Part shown: in pieces, positions 48,770-62,687 of the stretch
How positions within the stretch are numbered: the stretch's first letter is position 1
Layout: each line of letters begins with the position of its first letter
Assembly: GCF_050624435.1 (NCBI RefSeq)
Contig: NC_134531.1
Span: 253,842,812-253,906,811 of the forward strand
Length of the DNA stretch: 64,000 nt
Direction of reading: 5' to 3'
DNA from: Tenrec ecaudatus
Taxonomy: Eukaryota; Chordata; Mammalia; Afrosoricida; Tenrecidae
The notes under the pieces: model-generated
Database searches by the model: none
What the model saw: only the letters and a program-made list of their open reading frames with translations
Told to the model about the DNA's origin: nothing
Translations under genes and position numbers: made by a program

Positions 48770-51150
48770 AGAGCAAAAAATCGAGGGGGAAGATGTCAAA
48801 ACAGAACTTTTAGGGATCATGGTTGGGCGATTTGTAATCCAGTTCACCCTTCGTTGGCTTTTGAAAAGACTCTTTGACAAATCTCTCCCTTTTGAGGTCA
48901 GGGTTTGGATTTCCTTTCTCTCCAAAGACTGAGATAGACCTTAAAGCATACCTGGGAAACTGTTTAATTCAGGGCATATATTCAGGATATATTTTAAAGA
49001 GTGAAAAGGAGTAAAATATGACAGCTCTTCATTATGATGTTAATATTTATTTGCCAATAGTTATGACCATTCAGAGCAAAGGTGTGCTAGTTCTTGATTC
49101 TTGTTAAGGGTTTTGCCATTTCCCATTAGTACTTACACATTTTTGTTTTGTTTTGTTTAATGACTTGCATAGCTCATCTTTCTGCTTGATTGTACATTGT
49201 TTATACATCATTTTGAAAACTTTCCTTATGTTTTATGATAATGAGTTTCCCATAGATTTGAAATTGACCACTCAGAAAATAAAACGAAAATTGTTTTCTT
49301 CAAATCTCTGTTTTTTAAAATCCCAAAATTCCTCAACAAGATAGATTAGGAAATTGGAGATACAGCAAGTGATATGAATCTACATAAACATTTTAGCTAT
49401 CAAAATTACTTCAGAAGGTTTATGATTATGGAGGTTATTCATTTTCTTTTTATAATTGAGATTACACTTATGAATATTAAACAGTTCTGATTACTGAATT
49501 ATATGCACCAATAAATCTCAGAATGGTTCCTGTGAAATTTCCCAACGAGTGTGGCAATTAAACTGTTAATACCATGGGGTCCATGAGTGGTAGGCAGTAA
49601 AGAAATAGATATTCTTACTTTTTAAAATGTTTCTGTTTAATTTTGCACACATCATTCAGTCTTTCTTCGACTATGGTGACGTTCAAATCACATTTAATTT
49701 TTTCATGCTTACAGTTCTGAAAAATAGAAATGGCATTCAAAAGAAAATCTGTAGATGAGAGGAGTGAGAGACAAGGGAAAAGGCAGTTTTATAGTACTAC
49801 CGAAAGTTCTGGGATTATCAGAACCTATAAGGTAAACAAATCTTAATAAAGAACCTTAATGTCCAATTACTAAATGCCAATCCTCTAGAATTGTGTAAAT
49901 ATTTTCATGGAAATTTATATCATCAAGGTATACTGAAGTTGCTGACAAGAGTTCTATGGAAGACCATAATTATTTTAATCCTTATTTCTAAATACCTTTT
50001 TGTTGTATTATAAAAATAAATATATATGATTAATAAATTTAATCTGTTTTACATCTGTTCTTATTTAATATACATTTGAAGACAGATAAATATGGACATT
50101 TTACATTTCCTCTAAATGTATCCAGATTTGGGTAAATGTATCCAGCAACCTGCAGATCGTCTATGAGTGATGCATCGCCGTGCAGGTGATGGCTGGGAAA
50201 TGTTGCTAGCTATTCTGACATGTTTACTTAAAAAGCGATGAACTTCCCACTGCTCTCCTTTTTAGTATACTTTAAGGAATAAATGTTCAGACTCTATTCC
50301 TTCTAGCTTTATCCTTTTTTTTTAAGTGAGAAAAATTTAGCTGTGGTAGGCAGAACCCAGGAGATAAATCAGCCAAAGAAAATATGCAGAATGGTCTAGT
50401 ATAATGGTGCAATCAACCATGTCTTGAAAAAAGGAAAGAGGAGAAAATCAGGCTCCTTTAATAATGAGAACACAATTATCACCAAGAAATGTAATTTAGG
50501 AAGGGTGTTGAGAATATAGATAGACCACCATGATCTCTGAGATCAAATAAAAACTGATTTATTAAATCAGCATCTTATTTTTTTTAAATCAGCATCTTTA
50601 GACAATCTGCTCTGTGCTTTTTCCCTCCCCTCTTAAAAAATTCTCTCTACCTATCCACCGAGCAAAGCAGTCTTCTTTTTTTTTAGTTTCACAGAGAGCA
50701 GTTGATTTTATAATTGAATTAGTCCACAAGGTAGCAGTATTTTGATTAGCTGACTCTACTTAACTCACTGAAAAATTTTCCTTTATTTTTGCAGCTTCTG
50801 AAAAGCAGATTATGACAACAACACACATTGGCTGTATTCAACTTTTTCTGTGACTGTGTTGCAGGGCGAGGCTGACACACGATTATGTATGCTCATGTCT
50901 CGGGTCTGTTGATGCTTTCTTTGGCGTATGCCACGGCACACTGTCTTTTGGAAGTTTTGGAAAACAGCTCAGCATGTTCATGCAACTTTTTCTTTTAAAA
51001 ATAAGCCCCACATTTTAAACTTGCAAAATGCACCATTATCAGACAAGTTAGCTAGATGTGTTTATTTACTTGGACCTCCATATAGCTATCATAAAATTCT
51101 GTTTAATTAAATTAATTCATCTTTTTACATTAAATCTAAGGCTATAATCT
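48770..51150. other. Region beyond the EPHA6 3' end
   Basis: AT-rich, with no nameable element. It may hold distal EPHA6 3' UTR if a far polyadenylation site is used. Confidence 0.4.
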
Positions 51151-51156
51151 TAGACT

Positions 51157-52081
51157 TTTATTCAACGTGAGTCTACTGAGAACACTTAATTTTCTCAGTG
51201 CTTTGATAATTGCTTTTGCAAACTTGTAAAGATGAGCCAAGGGAGCCGTCAAGGGGCTGACTCTCTGCCTCACTCTTCGGGAGCCATTTGAGCGGTGGAC
51301 TGACTCACTCTTGATCTCTCCAGTGGCGGTGCTCATAAGGTCATAGAGAAATAGACTATACAGTTCCTAGAAAGTCCAGGTGCAAATCCTCTAAATACCC
51401 CCCTACTGTGAGCTCTCCAGGATTGAATGACATTTTTTTTAAAAGAGACAAACCCAGCCTTAGAACACTTTATAGCCCAGTCCTTTGATCCCTCTCCCTC
51501 CCCCAAACCCTCTTCTCCCACAGTCACACATGAGAAGAATTCACTACATGAAACCATTGGTTATTTCCATAAACAAGATCAGGCACCAACAGTTAAACTA
51601 CTATAAAATAAAGTAAAAATACAACCCATAGAGTTGAATATAATTATCTAAAAAATAAATGCTTATGTTAATTTGGAAGCTACTTGATCAGAAAACATGA
51701 AATAAAAGTAAGAGATTTCTGACTTTCTTATCTATCAAACTCTAAATACATCATTAAGGAAGCCATCCTAGGCAAAAGCTTCTCCAGTAAGCCAGCAAAT
51801 ACTTCCCCAATACAGTTACACATCCATGCTGAGTGATTTACCATTGTGTAGCAAAAATTTGCAGCGGGCCATGGTTTTATTTGCAGGTTAGTGAGAGAGG
51901 AGCTATATAGCACGGTTTTAAAATCCAGGTTGGAAGCGAGAACCTAAGGTATGAACCCGTAGTCTGAGTGGAGACGGCAGTTTATGAAGCGATGTTTGGA
52001 GAATCAGAAGAGAGGATAGCATAGAGGATGTCTTCCACTTTAGAAATGCTGAGGCACAGAACACAGGTGCTCATAGTACTC
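51157..52081 (-). other. EPHA6: EPHA6 3' UTR (approximate)
   Basis: Downstream of the stop codon on the minus strand. AATAAA signals occur at 51881..51876 (about 200 nt after the stop) and 51162..51157 (about 920 nt). Which is used cannot be told from the sequence. Confidence 0.45.
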
Positions 52082-52196
52082 TTATACATGAAATCCTTTC
52101 TCCTGTATGTGCAGCATATGTAAACGTAGAGTCTGTATACTGCTGACTATTCGTCTCTGGTGTCCAATGAGTAGTACTCCAATTCTTCTAATGTCC
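52082..52196 (-). CDS. EPHA6: EPHA6 terminal coding exon (end of SAM domain, C-terminus)
   Basis: EPHA6 is a receptor tyrosine kinase for ephrin-A ligands, acting in axon guidance at the plasma membrane. This exon completes a split Glu codon and encodes the last 37 residues, beginning DIRRIGVLLIGHQRRIVSS and ending HIQEKGFHV, then TAA at 52084..52082. It forms the last helices of the SAM domain. The C-terminal GFHV fits the short hydrophobic PDZ-binding tails of Eph receptors. The acceptor reads ctttctctcag before 52196. The phase matches the exon at 57.7 kb (two bases there, one here). Confidence 0.96.
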
Positions 52197-52624
52197 CTGA
52201 GAGAAAGGCAAGAAGAAAGAGAAGAAAAATCAATATGGATGTGTGTTAGATCTGACAAGAATGAGAGAGAGAGAAAATGAACTTTGAGATCTGGTAATAT
52301 GCACCATGTCAGATTTGCTATGTGAATTTGCCCAAAGGAGTGTAATTGGTAAAGGAGAGTTTAAGAGTGTCAAAATGAAGAGCTAAGGTTTATTCATTTT
52401 TTCCCTCCTCCATAGCATCAAATAATATATCATGATAATATCAAATTTAATGGCACAGGGAAAAATTTCAAATCTAACTACTTATGTAATGTTCAGAAAT
52501 TTCATAGGCCTAATGATCATAATAATTTAGGTTGATTACATAAATTTTCAACAATAATAACAAAATAATGGCCATGTAGGGTGGAAAATACAATGTGGAA
52601 TCCTTTGAGTTCTCACAGTCATTT

Positions 52625-52985
52625 AAAAAAATGTTACTGTGGGAGACTGGATAGAGAACATTTTGGGTGCATATGCATAATGGAACACTATGTAATGTGA
52701 AAGACTAGCGATGAACCTGTGAAACACCTCATAACATGGATGATCCAGGCGGATATTATGCTGAGTGAAATTAGACTATCACACAAGCACAACTATTGTA
52801 CGACACCACTATTGTAAAGAGTCAAGAGGAAGTTTTCACACTAAAATATTCTTATATCAGGAGTGGAAGTGAGGAGAAGTCACTAGCCTGTAACTTAGGT
52901 GAAAGGGAAGGCAATATAGCTTTACCTAGTTCACAATAAAATGTCTACAAACTTGCCATCCCCATTCCAGTTTAAGACATTCAAG
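52625..52985 (+). repeat. Older L1 ORF2-end fragment
   Basis: tggaacactatgtaatgtgaaag, cacctcataacatggatgatcc and tattatgctgagtgaaattag are typical of the last part of mammalian L1 ORF2. It is much more diverged than the adjacent L1. Confidence 0.65.
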
Positions 52986-52999
52986 TAGATAGCAATAGA

Positions 53000-55900
53000 A
53001 TGTAAATTCCTCGATATTTTACAAGCTGTCCATGAAAAAACCAACCGCCAACGTGGTAGTCAATGTAGAAAAGATGAACACAATTGCATTGAAAGGGGGG
53101 ACCAGACAAGAATGCCCCTTGTCCCCACTCCTATTTAACATCGTACTGGAGGTCCTAGCTAACAACATAAGACAAAGAAAAGATATCAAAGTTATTCATA
53201 TGGGGAAGGAAGAGGCATAATTATCATTATTCACAGATGATGTGATTCTATACATCAAAAATCCCTTAAACCCCACAAGTAGAGTATGGAAGAAATAGAG
53301 GATATGCCAGAGTGCCAGGATACAAGATCAACAAACAGAAGTCTATCGGTCTTCTCTACACATCAGACAAGATCACAGAAGAGGCAATTAATGATAGCCA
53401 AGCAGAGATTGAAATATCTAGGGATATACCTTATTAAAAAACAAAAGATTTGTACGAGGAAAATTATAGAACACTATTACAAGAAACTAAGAGTGACCTC
53501 AACAAATGGAAGCATATCCTATGCTCATGGTTTGGAAGACTCAATATAGTAAAGATGCCAATTCTGCTCAAGGCACTATATAAGTTTAATGCTATCCCAA
53601 TACAAATACCACCATCCTTTTTCAAAGAATTTGAAAACTGATTACCAACTTCATATGGAGGGGGAAGAAGCCCAGAATTAGGAGAGAACTCCTCAAGAAG
53701 GACAAAGTGGGAGGGCTTGCTCTACCTGACTTTATCACATACTATACGGCAACAGTAGTCAAAACAATGTGGTACTGGTATGATGAAAAATATTCAGACA
53801 AATGGAAAAGAGCCGAAGACCCAGAAATAAAAACATCAGCATACAGGCAACTGATTTTTGATAATGGCCCCCAAAAATATCAAATGGGAAACGAATGCCC
53901 TTCTCAATAAATGGTGCTGGAAAAAATGGACATCTCCCTGCAGAAAAATGAAGCAAGACCCTTACCTCACTCCATGCACAAGAATAAACTCAAGGTAGAT
54001 CATAGACCTTGAGGTAAAACCCCAAACATTTAGGGCCATTAATGAGGGAATTGGGACAAACCTGAGAACCTTGGCACAGGGAATACATAGGCTATCAGAA
54101 ATAGGGAAGGATACAAATACAGGGAAGCCCAACATTGACAAGTGGGATATACTGAAGATAAATCACCTGCGTACATCGAAATAATTCACTGAGAGTATAA
54201 TAAGAGAGCCCGCGGACTGGGAAAACATCTTTAGCAATGACACTTCAGACAAAGGCCTTATTACTGATATCTACAATACTTTGCAAGCTTACAATAGGAG
54301 AAAAACTAACTGCCCACTGAGGAGGTGGGCAAAGGACCTGAACAGAAGTTTCACCGGGGCAGAAATCTGAATGACCAAGAAACTGATGAGAAAATGTTCC
54401 TGATCGTTACCCATAAGGGAAATGCAAAATATCAGAAAGCAACAAGTGTTGGAGAGGCTCTGGTGAAATAGGAACTCTCATCCACTGCTGGTGGACCTGT
54501 AGGTATGTACAGCCATTATGGAAATAGATTTGGCAATTTCTCAAACTGATGGAAATTGAGCTACCATAAGACCCAGCAATCCCCCTACTGGGCACATACC
54601 CAGAAGAGGCAAGAAACACACCACAGCCAGACATCTGTGCTCCAATGTTCATTGCGGCACAGTTTACAATCGCAAGGAGTTGGAAACAACCTAAATTTCC
54701 AACAACAGACAAATGGATTAAAAAAACTGTGGTACACACATACAATGGAGTACTATGCAGTGATGAATGCATGAAGCATATTGCTGCATGGGAAGAACTG
54801 GATGAAATTATGCTAAGACAAGCCAAGCACAAAAGGTCAAGTACAACATGAGTCCACTGAGGTAAGCTTTAAAAAAATGCAAAAGGGGCATAGGGTAAAA
54901 ACTACTGTATACAAACATTCTTGGGGTGAAGTCCAGGTAGTATGGCAGGGGCGAGACCAAATCCAGGGCTACATATGGTAGCCAACTAAAAAGGAGGCGG
55001 GTGGGAAAAGGGAAAAAAGAGATGGAAATGTGTAGCAGGGGAACAAGCCACTAACCCACCCAAGTGGGGAGGGGGTATTGTTTATTTCTCCACAGGGAAA
55101 GAGGGACCAGACTTCAACCCAGTCTTCCGGAATGTGAATGCAGTGTGCTGGCATGCAGTGGGGAGCCAATGGAGGAGTCTGAGGGCCTGGCCCCAATTCC
55201 AACTACACAGACAGCTGCCCCTCCCCACAGAAGAATTTATTTCAGAGGACAACACTGAAGCTGTAGCTCAAGGAAAGGGACATGTCTGATCAGAGCACAT
55301 GGGAGAAATGAGGGGGGAGGAAAAGAGAGTGGAGCACATTCTGGCCCATCCTTACTCAGAACAGTCAATGCACAGAGTGGACCATATGCTGGCCCCGCTA
55401 TGAGACACGACATTTCTTGCTGAGCCCTGAACCTACAGGGAACAACACTGGAGACCCAGTATCATGATTGGCCTGGTCTGGCCCCATCACATTGAGGCAA
55501 AACACTAAATGTGTGCAGCAGAGCAGCAAGGGGAGCAGAGCAGGGAGGTCCCGAGGGAGTGCCAAGGATAGACTTTGGGGCCAGGGCATAGCATCCCACT
55601 GGACTCAACTGGAGGACACTCGTAGAGGTCAACAAAAGACCTAGAACTATTTAGAGGTTTTTTTTTTTCATTTTAATTACTTTTTAATTAATAAATTTTT
55701 AAAATGTTGCCACTTTTTTGTTGTCTTTTGTTTTCTTTTGTCACTTTGTTTTGCTATATCTTGTTTCTTCTGCATAGTATTATCTCTGTGGTCTATCTAG
55801 AGAAGTTAGGCTGGATGAGCAGTCTGGAGGAGAAAACAGTGGGACCAATGGTTCCAGGGGAGACATGGAAGGGGGGAAGGTGGGGGAAAGGAGGTGGTGT

Positions 55901-57152
55901 TGACCAACCCAGGGACAAGGGAACAACAAGTGATCCAAAATCAGAGGCAAGGAGGGTGTAAGAGGCCTAGTAGGGATTGATCAAGGGCAATGTAACCAAG
56001 AGAAATTACTGAAACCCAAATGAAGGCTGAACATGATAGTGGGACAAGAGGAAAGTAAAAGGTAATAGAGGAAAGAACTAGGAGGCAAAGGGCATTTATA
56101 GAGGTCTAAATACAGGTATGTACATATGTAAATTTATTTATATATAATGATGGGAAATAGATCTATGTGCATATATTTATAGGTTTAGTATAAAGGTAAC
56201 AGATGGACATTGGACCTCACTCAAGTACTTCCTCAATGCAAGAACACTTTGTCCTATTAAATTGGCACTCCATGATGCTCACCTTCCCGACATGATCACT
56301 GAAGACAAATGGGTGCATAAGCAAATGTGGTGAAGAAAGCTGATGGTGACAGGCTATCAAAAGATATAGCGTCTGGGGTCTTAAAGGCTTGAAGGTAAAT
56401 AAACGCCCATCTAGCTCAGAAGCAACAAAGTCCATATGGTAGAAGCACACCAACCTGTGTGATCATGAGGTGTCAAAGGGTTCAAGTATCAGGCATCAAA
56501 GAACAAAAAATGATATCATTGTAAATGAGGGGGAGAGCAGAGTGGAGATCCAACGCCCATCGGTAGGCAACTGGCATCCCTTTATAGAAGGGTCTCAGGG
56601 AGGAGTCAAACCAGTCAGGGTGCAGTGTCGCAATGATGAAACATACAACGTTTCTGTAGTTCTTAAATGCTACCTCCCCCAACACAATCATGATCCCAAT
56701 ATTATCTTACAAATCCGGCTAGACCAGAGAATGTCCACTGGTACATTTAGGAACTGGAAACACAGGGAATACAAGACAGATGATCCCTTAAGTACCAGTG
56801 GTGACAATGGTAATCCTGGGTGAGTAGAGGGAAGGTGGGGTAGAAAGGGAAATGGGTTATAAGGATCTACAGATAACCTCCTCCCTGGGGGATGGACAAC
56901 ATAAAAGTGGATGAAGGGAGACAACAGACAGTGTAAGATATGACAAAATAATTTATAAATTATCAAGGGTTCATGAGGGAGTGGGGAGCAGGGAGGGAGG
57001 GGGAAAATGAGGAACTGATACCCAGGGCTCAAGTAGAAAACAAATGTTTTGAGAATGATGATGCAACAAATGTACAAATGTGCTTGACACGATGGATGGA
57101 TGCATGGACTGTGATAAGAGTTGTACAAAACCCCAATAAAATGATTAAAAAA
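53000..57152 (+). mobile_element. 5'-truncated L1: RT part of ORF2 plus a long 3' UTR
   Basis: This is the longest L1 here. It starts within the ORF2 reverse transcriptase: [20 protein letters not shown], then FTDDVILYIKNP (about 53,227-53,262), where the catalytic FADD box is FTDD but both aspartates remain. Further ORF2 peptides follow in different frames to about 54,850 ([28 protein letters not shown]), so the frame is broken several times. From about 54,860 a 2.3-kb 3' UTR follows, ending ccccaataaaatgattaaaaa at 57,150. The 3' UTR is the reference for the many short L1 ends in the window. It cannot encode a working protein. It is antisense within the EPHA6 last intron. Confidence 0.92.
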
Positions 57153-57682
57153 TGCCATCGCATTATGTAAAATGGTCAGTACTTAAAACAATGACAATTT
57201 CATATGGCTAAATCTAATATTTTTAGTATCTGATCTTTTAAATTGATGTTGAACATTTTAGAGCAATCAGGCAAAGGATCATCTTTGAAATGGTGGGAAA
57301 ATGCCCATGAGCATAAAGCACAAAGGAGCTCTGAAATTATGTGATACTTTTTTATTAACTCGATGAAGAAAATTGGGCTCAATCATGCAATGGTGATATA
57401 TATGAACCTTTAATAATTTGTTAAGGTGAAGGAAAGTAATTTCAAAAGCAACTAGAATATGTTAGAAGACTGCATGAATTCAAAATACTACTGCAAAGTT
57501 AAAAGTGTATTAAAAGTGTGATGTCCATCTAACTTCCAATAGAGCAATCATCAGAAATGGTGAGAAAAGACGCGGACCAGCATAGCAGCCGTAATAAACC
57601 AGGGCATCCCGGATTCAGCATGCGAATTTACGATCCTCAGAATGGAGCATCTAAACACAGTAATAATCCTAGTGCCACTTAC

Positions 57683-57832
57683 TCGATGCTCATTCTTGAA
57701 ATCACGTCAAAAGTTGTAAAACCTGCTGCCACGAAGTTATTTGTATATTGCCCCATCTTTATAGAATCCAGCCAGTCACCAACTGTGACGAACAAAGGAT
57801 ATTCAGGAACTTCACCAGGGGACTCTGGCATT
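57683..57832 (-). CDS. EPHA6: EPHA6 penultimate coding exon (SAM domain)
   Basis: One hundred and fifty bases: one base ending a split codon, 49 codons and two bases of the next. The peptide begins MPESPGEVPEYPLFVTVGDW and continues LDSIKMGQYTNNFVAAGFTT to RMSIE. It links the kinase domain to the SAM domain; the TVGDWLDSIKM start and GFTTFDVISRM helix are standard Eph SAM features. A tyrosine (GQY) at the conserved SAM phosphorylation position is kept. The acceptor is cctcacag before 57832 and the donor GA|GTAAGT follows 57683, a perfect consensus. I found no earlier EPHA6 exon up to 64000; the kinase exons should lie to the right. Confidence 0.96.
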
Positions 57833-58344
57833 CTGTGAGGGAAAAAGAAACAGATCAAAGGAGAACATTAAAGTTAGAAAGGCGAGAATTACTCAGCATC
57901 CCTTTTCCTTTTTACCATATTCCTACATCTCAGGTTTTTCATCTTGCATTAAAAAGAATCTCACATTTTTTCATCTAACTGTAATTAACCACTCTTATCT
58001 GTCAAACCCTTGTCAACTTCACTTGCCCGTTTGTCTTCATCTGCCTTTTGTCACTAATAGGTCTAATAATTGATGGAACTTGGGAAAACCCACGCCTTGC
58101 TAACTTCTGGCATACAACCGTGTTTCTGAATTTGAGAATTAGCCTAATCCCACTTCCACTTGGAGAGTCACGAGCCAATCTGTTTACTCTCACCCTTTTG
58201 GGTCTGCCCGGAAATCCATACTCTTCTGTCTTTTCATCACTTACTATGATAGTTCATCTTCCTTTTTATGGTGAATTCTTTGACGAAGCCTACATTTATT
58301 TGTTTTCTGAAACATTCAATAATCACTATTATCTCTTCAAAAAA

Positions 58345-58527
58345 ACTCTGGTGGCGTAGTGGGTCGCAGAGTAATCCTTTGGAGCTAGCAGCTCTGCGGA
58401 AGAAAGATGAGGCTTTCTACTCCAGTAAAGACACACAGCTTCCCACAGCAGCAGTTTCACCCTGCCATGTAGGAGCGCGGTGTGTCAGAATTGACGCAAC
58501 TCAATGGCAATGAGTTCCGTTTTCTGG
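58345..58527 (+). repeat. SINE, internally shortened
   Basis: A plus-strand copy: actctggtggcgtagtgggtc, gcggaagaaagatgaggctttc, gtgtcagaattgacgcaactc. Confidence 0.8.
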
Positions 58528-58674
58528 CTTTCACTCTTCTAGAGTTCAGTTGTATGAATACCTTTTACATATGTCAAAACAGAGTATGTAGCCCAAACCA
58601 CAGGTAATAATAAAGTTCAAAACAAAGAAACCCCAACTGGAGGCAGGTTGAAAAATTAGAAGGCAGGTAGCACC

Positions 58675-58868
58675 TGTTGTGGTTGGTGTCATGAAGTTGA
58701 TTTCAATTCCTGGAGACTGCGTGTGAGAGAGGAGAGCTGCCGCAGGGGTTTCTGGGCTGTAATCTTTACAGAAACGGATCTCGAGGTCTTTCTCCCAAAG
58801 AGCCACGGGGTAATTTCAAACGCCAACCTTTCAGTTAGTTGCCAAGCACTTGGCTGTTCGCAATGTCA
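58675..58868 (-). repeat. SINE
   Basis: A minus-strand copy: gtgtcatgaagttgatttc at the tail, gggctgtaatctttacagaaac, ttcagttagttgccaagcac at the head. Confidence 0.75.
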
Positions 58869-58884
58869 GGTGAGGTCGTTAGTT

Positions 58885-59388
58885 TATTGTGCCAACCTGG
58901 CCGATAAACACATGTGGGGTTAATTGAGGGGCAGAGGGATAAATGGCTCAGTGAGCCTCGCCTTTCTAGTTCTCAGGTCTCTTGCTGTGTGATGGTCGCA
59001 CCTGGGTGCAGCTGCCTTAGCAGTTCCCTGCTTCAGCTGGCAAGGCTCACTTCCTGCAAGACATCTCCAAGGAGAAGCCACATGGACCTACCCTGATGCA
59101 GCCCTGGGTGCTGGAGCAGCCGTGTGGAGACGCCTGCCAGCGCTGAGATGCTTATGCATTCACTGATTCGGCTTTCCTCCTGCAGTTGGCATCATTGCGT
59201 CTCTTTTGTGAGATGGAGGAGGACTTTGTGGATTGGTGGTGGACATATGGGTTAATGTCGGACTTGTGGGCTTGGGCAGCACTGGGTTGGGATGTTTTCT
59301 TGATATGTACTTTCCCATTATATAAAACTCTCTCTTACACATGTGTTTCTGTGGATTTGTTTCTCTAAAGTACCCTAACACACCAGGA
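58885..59388 (+). repeat. Unclassified LTR-like repeat, copy 1
   Basis: It shares its first ~85 bases with the copy at 63.11 kb (tattgtgccaacctggccgat, agagggataaatggctcagtg) and a related 3' edge (tttgtttctctaaagtaccc). The body differs. It starts TG and ends CA, as LTRs do, but no clear target duplication was found. Confidence 0.5.
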
Positions 59389-60867
59389 CTCCTTATCCAC
59401 CCTTGGTGAATCTTTATTTTTGTTTTTGTTCTTAAGGTCTGGTTCAAATGGATTCTATTTTAGAATGGGTTTCTAATTCTAATATAAAATATAGTTTTAA
59501 ATTTATATTTTAGAAAGTTTAGGGGATGTGTATGTAGATACATATATATATTTATATGTCTTTATACATACATTTGTTTGTATGTATGTAATAGCAAACA
59601 TTGGGCAGAGGACATAAAAGTAGATTGAACCTTAGAAATGATAGTAAAAATAACTCAGTTGTCTATCTAATGCATTTTAGCAGTTAAGTATATTATTCTC
59701 TTTATGGGAGCAACTAATGAAAAATGTAAAAAAGATATTTTGTATGTTTTTGGACTACTTGGTATTAAAATGCTTTTATGCTACTAGGCATGCTATATTT
59801 TCCTTCTAGAGTAACAAAGACATCATTTCAAAAATTATTTAACCTGAGAGTATATATCAATTTGTAAAACAGTATCTATCTTATTTTAAAAATATATTTA
59901 GTGTTTGTGTAAAATTAACACTAAACACGCCACTGACTTTTTATAGGAATATTAAAAATTAATCTATCTTTTAATTCCTTTGCTTTTAGTATTTTATAAT
60001 GTCAAAGAATGAAAGACTGCATAGACTTAACTAGCGCCATAGTTTATGAGATTCATTTTTGGAGCATTTTTTGGTAATGGTTTTACCATTCATATTTCAA
60101 CCACCTCACCCTTATACTAGAAAAGGATAATCTATTAATACAGATGATTAAGCCATATTAAATAAAAATTCCTCAACTGTGTATTGAAAAGTGTATGGTT
60201 CTGCTACACATACATGGGGGTGAAGATTAAATTATTTCCTGCGGAAAGATACATAAGGATGGAGTTTTTTAACTTTTAAGATAAAATTCCTTGATGTCAG
60301 GAATGGTATCTGTTTATTACTAATCAGGTATCATACCAAAGAGCAAACTTTTTTTGCAGTCAACTTTGTAATTAATTCTAAATCACCACTTATTTAATGA
60401 CTTTTTACAATGCACTCAGCGTTATAAAAAAAAAAAGGCCTGCAGAAAAACAGATGTTTAAATAAGGTGAGACTTGAAAGGTCTTTTCAATAAAAATCAA
60501 TTTTCAAATATTTATTCATCACCAGGGCTCGGGTCTTCAGGAGCAACAAGTCAGGCAGTTGTCCATACAAGCTGTCCATTGTCGGCCCCAGATGACTCCT
60601 GACAGGTACAAAAGGTGCCCTTTGGAACTGGTCAGGACAGAGCTCCTAAAGAAGGCCTAGAATGAATTTCTTTCATTTTTCTTTGACCGTCAAGTTGGCA
60701 ATCCTTTGTCTAAACTGAGGTCTAGTTGATGGTCGGGTAGGGTGAAGAAGGGTGACAGGGAAAAATACGGGGAGTTTTGTATTTTCTATACAATTGGACT
60801 ACATGAAATGTATGCTAATACTATACATCATATTAATTTACCTTTTAACAATGACTTGGCCCTTTTC

Positions 60868-61062
60868 AAAGGAGCCTTAGTGGCAACACAGTTTAGGCAC
60901 TGGCTTGCTAACTGTAAGGTGTGCAGTTCAAACCCACCTGCTCCTCCTCCAGAGAAAGATGAGGCTGTGTACTCCCACAGGGATATAGAGATGCAGAAAC
61001 TCTGTGGAGTGTCACTCTGAGTCAGAATTGACTAGATGGCAGTGGGTTTGGCTTGGGGTCCT
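60868..61062 (+). repeat. Afrotherian tRNA-derived SINE
   Basis: A near full-length plus-strand copy: aggagccttagtggcaacac, cagagaaagatgaggctg, gagtcagaattgactagatgg. Confidence 0.88.
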
Positions 61063-62687
61063 TCTTATCATTGCTTAACTCTGTTACCGCACTTCCCATG
61101 TTAGAGGCTGATAAACCACATTCTTTTTTTCCTGTACTACAAATGCGACCCTGTTTGACTGTGAGTGGTTTCATTTGAACTGATCTTAGACTGATTACTG
61201 ATTTTACCTGAAACAACCGGGAGTAATATCCAGCGATTGAAACGGTATCCCAACATCTACGAATACTTGAATATTTGAATCGTAGCTGTATTTTCTTAGC
61301 ACTTACTCGAAAATTTCATATAAATGAGCATTATCAAATACATAAAAATATTAAAAACCATATCATAATAAAGACAGCCACAGCAAATGTAGTTAAACAG
61401 ATTTTTTCAGTCGCCACCGTTCTCAGACTTTTCATTGCTGTAGTGTGATTGCGACTAAGAGAAGTCGGCCTAGCATCTGCAACATTTTCCTATTTGTCCA
61501 GTTTCTATGGAGCACACCTTGGGAAATGCTGCTGCATCTCACTGCCTAAGCTTAGATATCTAAACGACTGGGGTACCCGAGCTGTTAATAATATCATTGA
61601 AGTCACATCTGTTAGAAAACTGAGAGAAGGTTCTACTCCAAAACAGCGTGGATCTCATATGTTTCAATGACATGTCCAAGAAGTTCGTCGACAGGAAACT
61701 AAATGAGCAGAGTGACTTTAAGTGACTTCCCTTCAAAGTCCTGTGTCATTCCTGATGTACCCACGTGGTCAGAGCAGTTCCGCTTCTCTCTCCTGAGATG
61801 GTGCTAGAATAACGCTTGAGCTTTGACAATTTCATGTAATTGGTGAGTGGAAATGTAATTTGCTAATTTTATGTCCTTAGAAGAGAAAGGTCACAGAAGG
61901 ACTTACTGTATACCAAGTGACTGAAATGGCCTAGTTCCCTGTTGAAAAGCAGTCACTATTTGCTCTCAGAATGTTTCAATACCATAATTCCCTTTCTCTC
62001 CACACATCTTTAGTAACGTGGTTACTCTTTGGCCTTTCTAAGGCTGCACTGGCAGCTGATTTAGTAAGGTCAGGGGCCCCTCATTGTTCACAGCCACTGT
62101 GCAATAACTTTTCTTTCACCTTATCTTACTATGGAGTTGAAAAATGTTGCTATTTTCTCGCTTTGAGGGCTCGGTACCATTACCCTTACATGAATTCTCT
62201 GGAATGTTATCTAATAAACAATAAGTGCCCTCCCTTATCAAACATGAACAATGATAAATTCAACCTGCCCTTCGCTGAGCATGCAGAAATTGCTGCAGCT
62301 TGGTCACTAGTGGTGGCTGCCCACCTGAGAAAGATCTTTACAGCAAAATCTACAACTCACACGGGAAAAGCACACATCATGGGGGAGAAAAGGGATCAAG
62401 GGACTAAAGAGTAGAATTTTGAAAATTCCAGGTCTGAATTATGGGTAATCTAGATTAGGAAAAAGGCTAACATTTAATAGGTAGCAGTTAATAAGTAATG
62501 TTACATTTAAGGCTTAGGGATGGGCAGATAATTGACACATCAATTTAGATAGGAAAATTATGTTTTAAAGACATAATTATAGTCTTTAATTCTAGTTTTT
62601 TTAAAGTATCAAACATAGAAAACAGTCGTCACTGGGAAAAATGTTAAAAGTAATACAATTTGCACAGCATGGAGAGCTGCAAAGAGC

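Larger units (their letters stand above)
52197..57682 (-). other. EPHA6: Last intron of EPHA6
   Basis: A 5.5-kb intron, most of it a 4.1-kb antisense L1 insertion (about 53.0-57.15 kb) beside an older L1 piece (52.63-52.98 kb). Without these it would be about 1 kb. Confidence 0.85.

Noticed and set aside
61971..62414. A 147-codon open stretch on the plus strand inside the EPHA6 intron
   Set aside because: It begins and ends without splice or promoter support, its composition is unremarkable, and no domain is visible.
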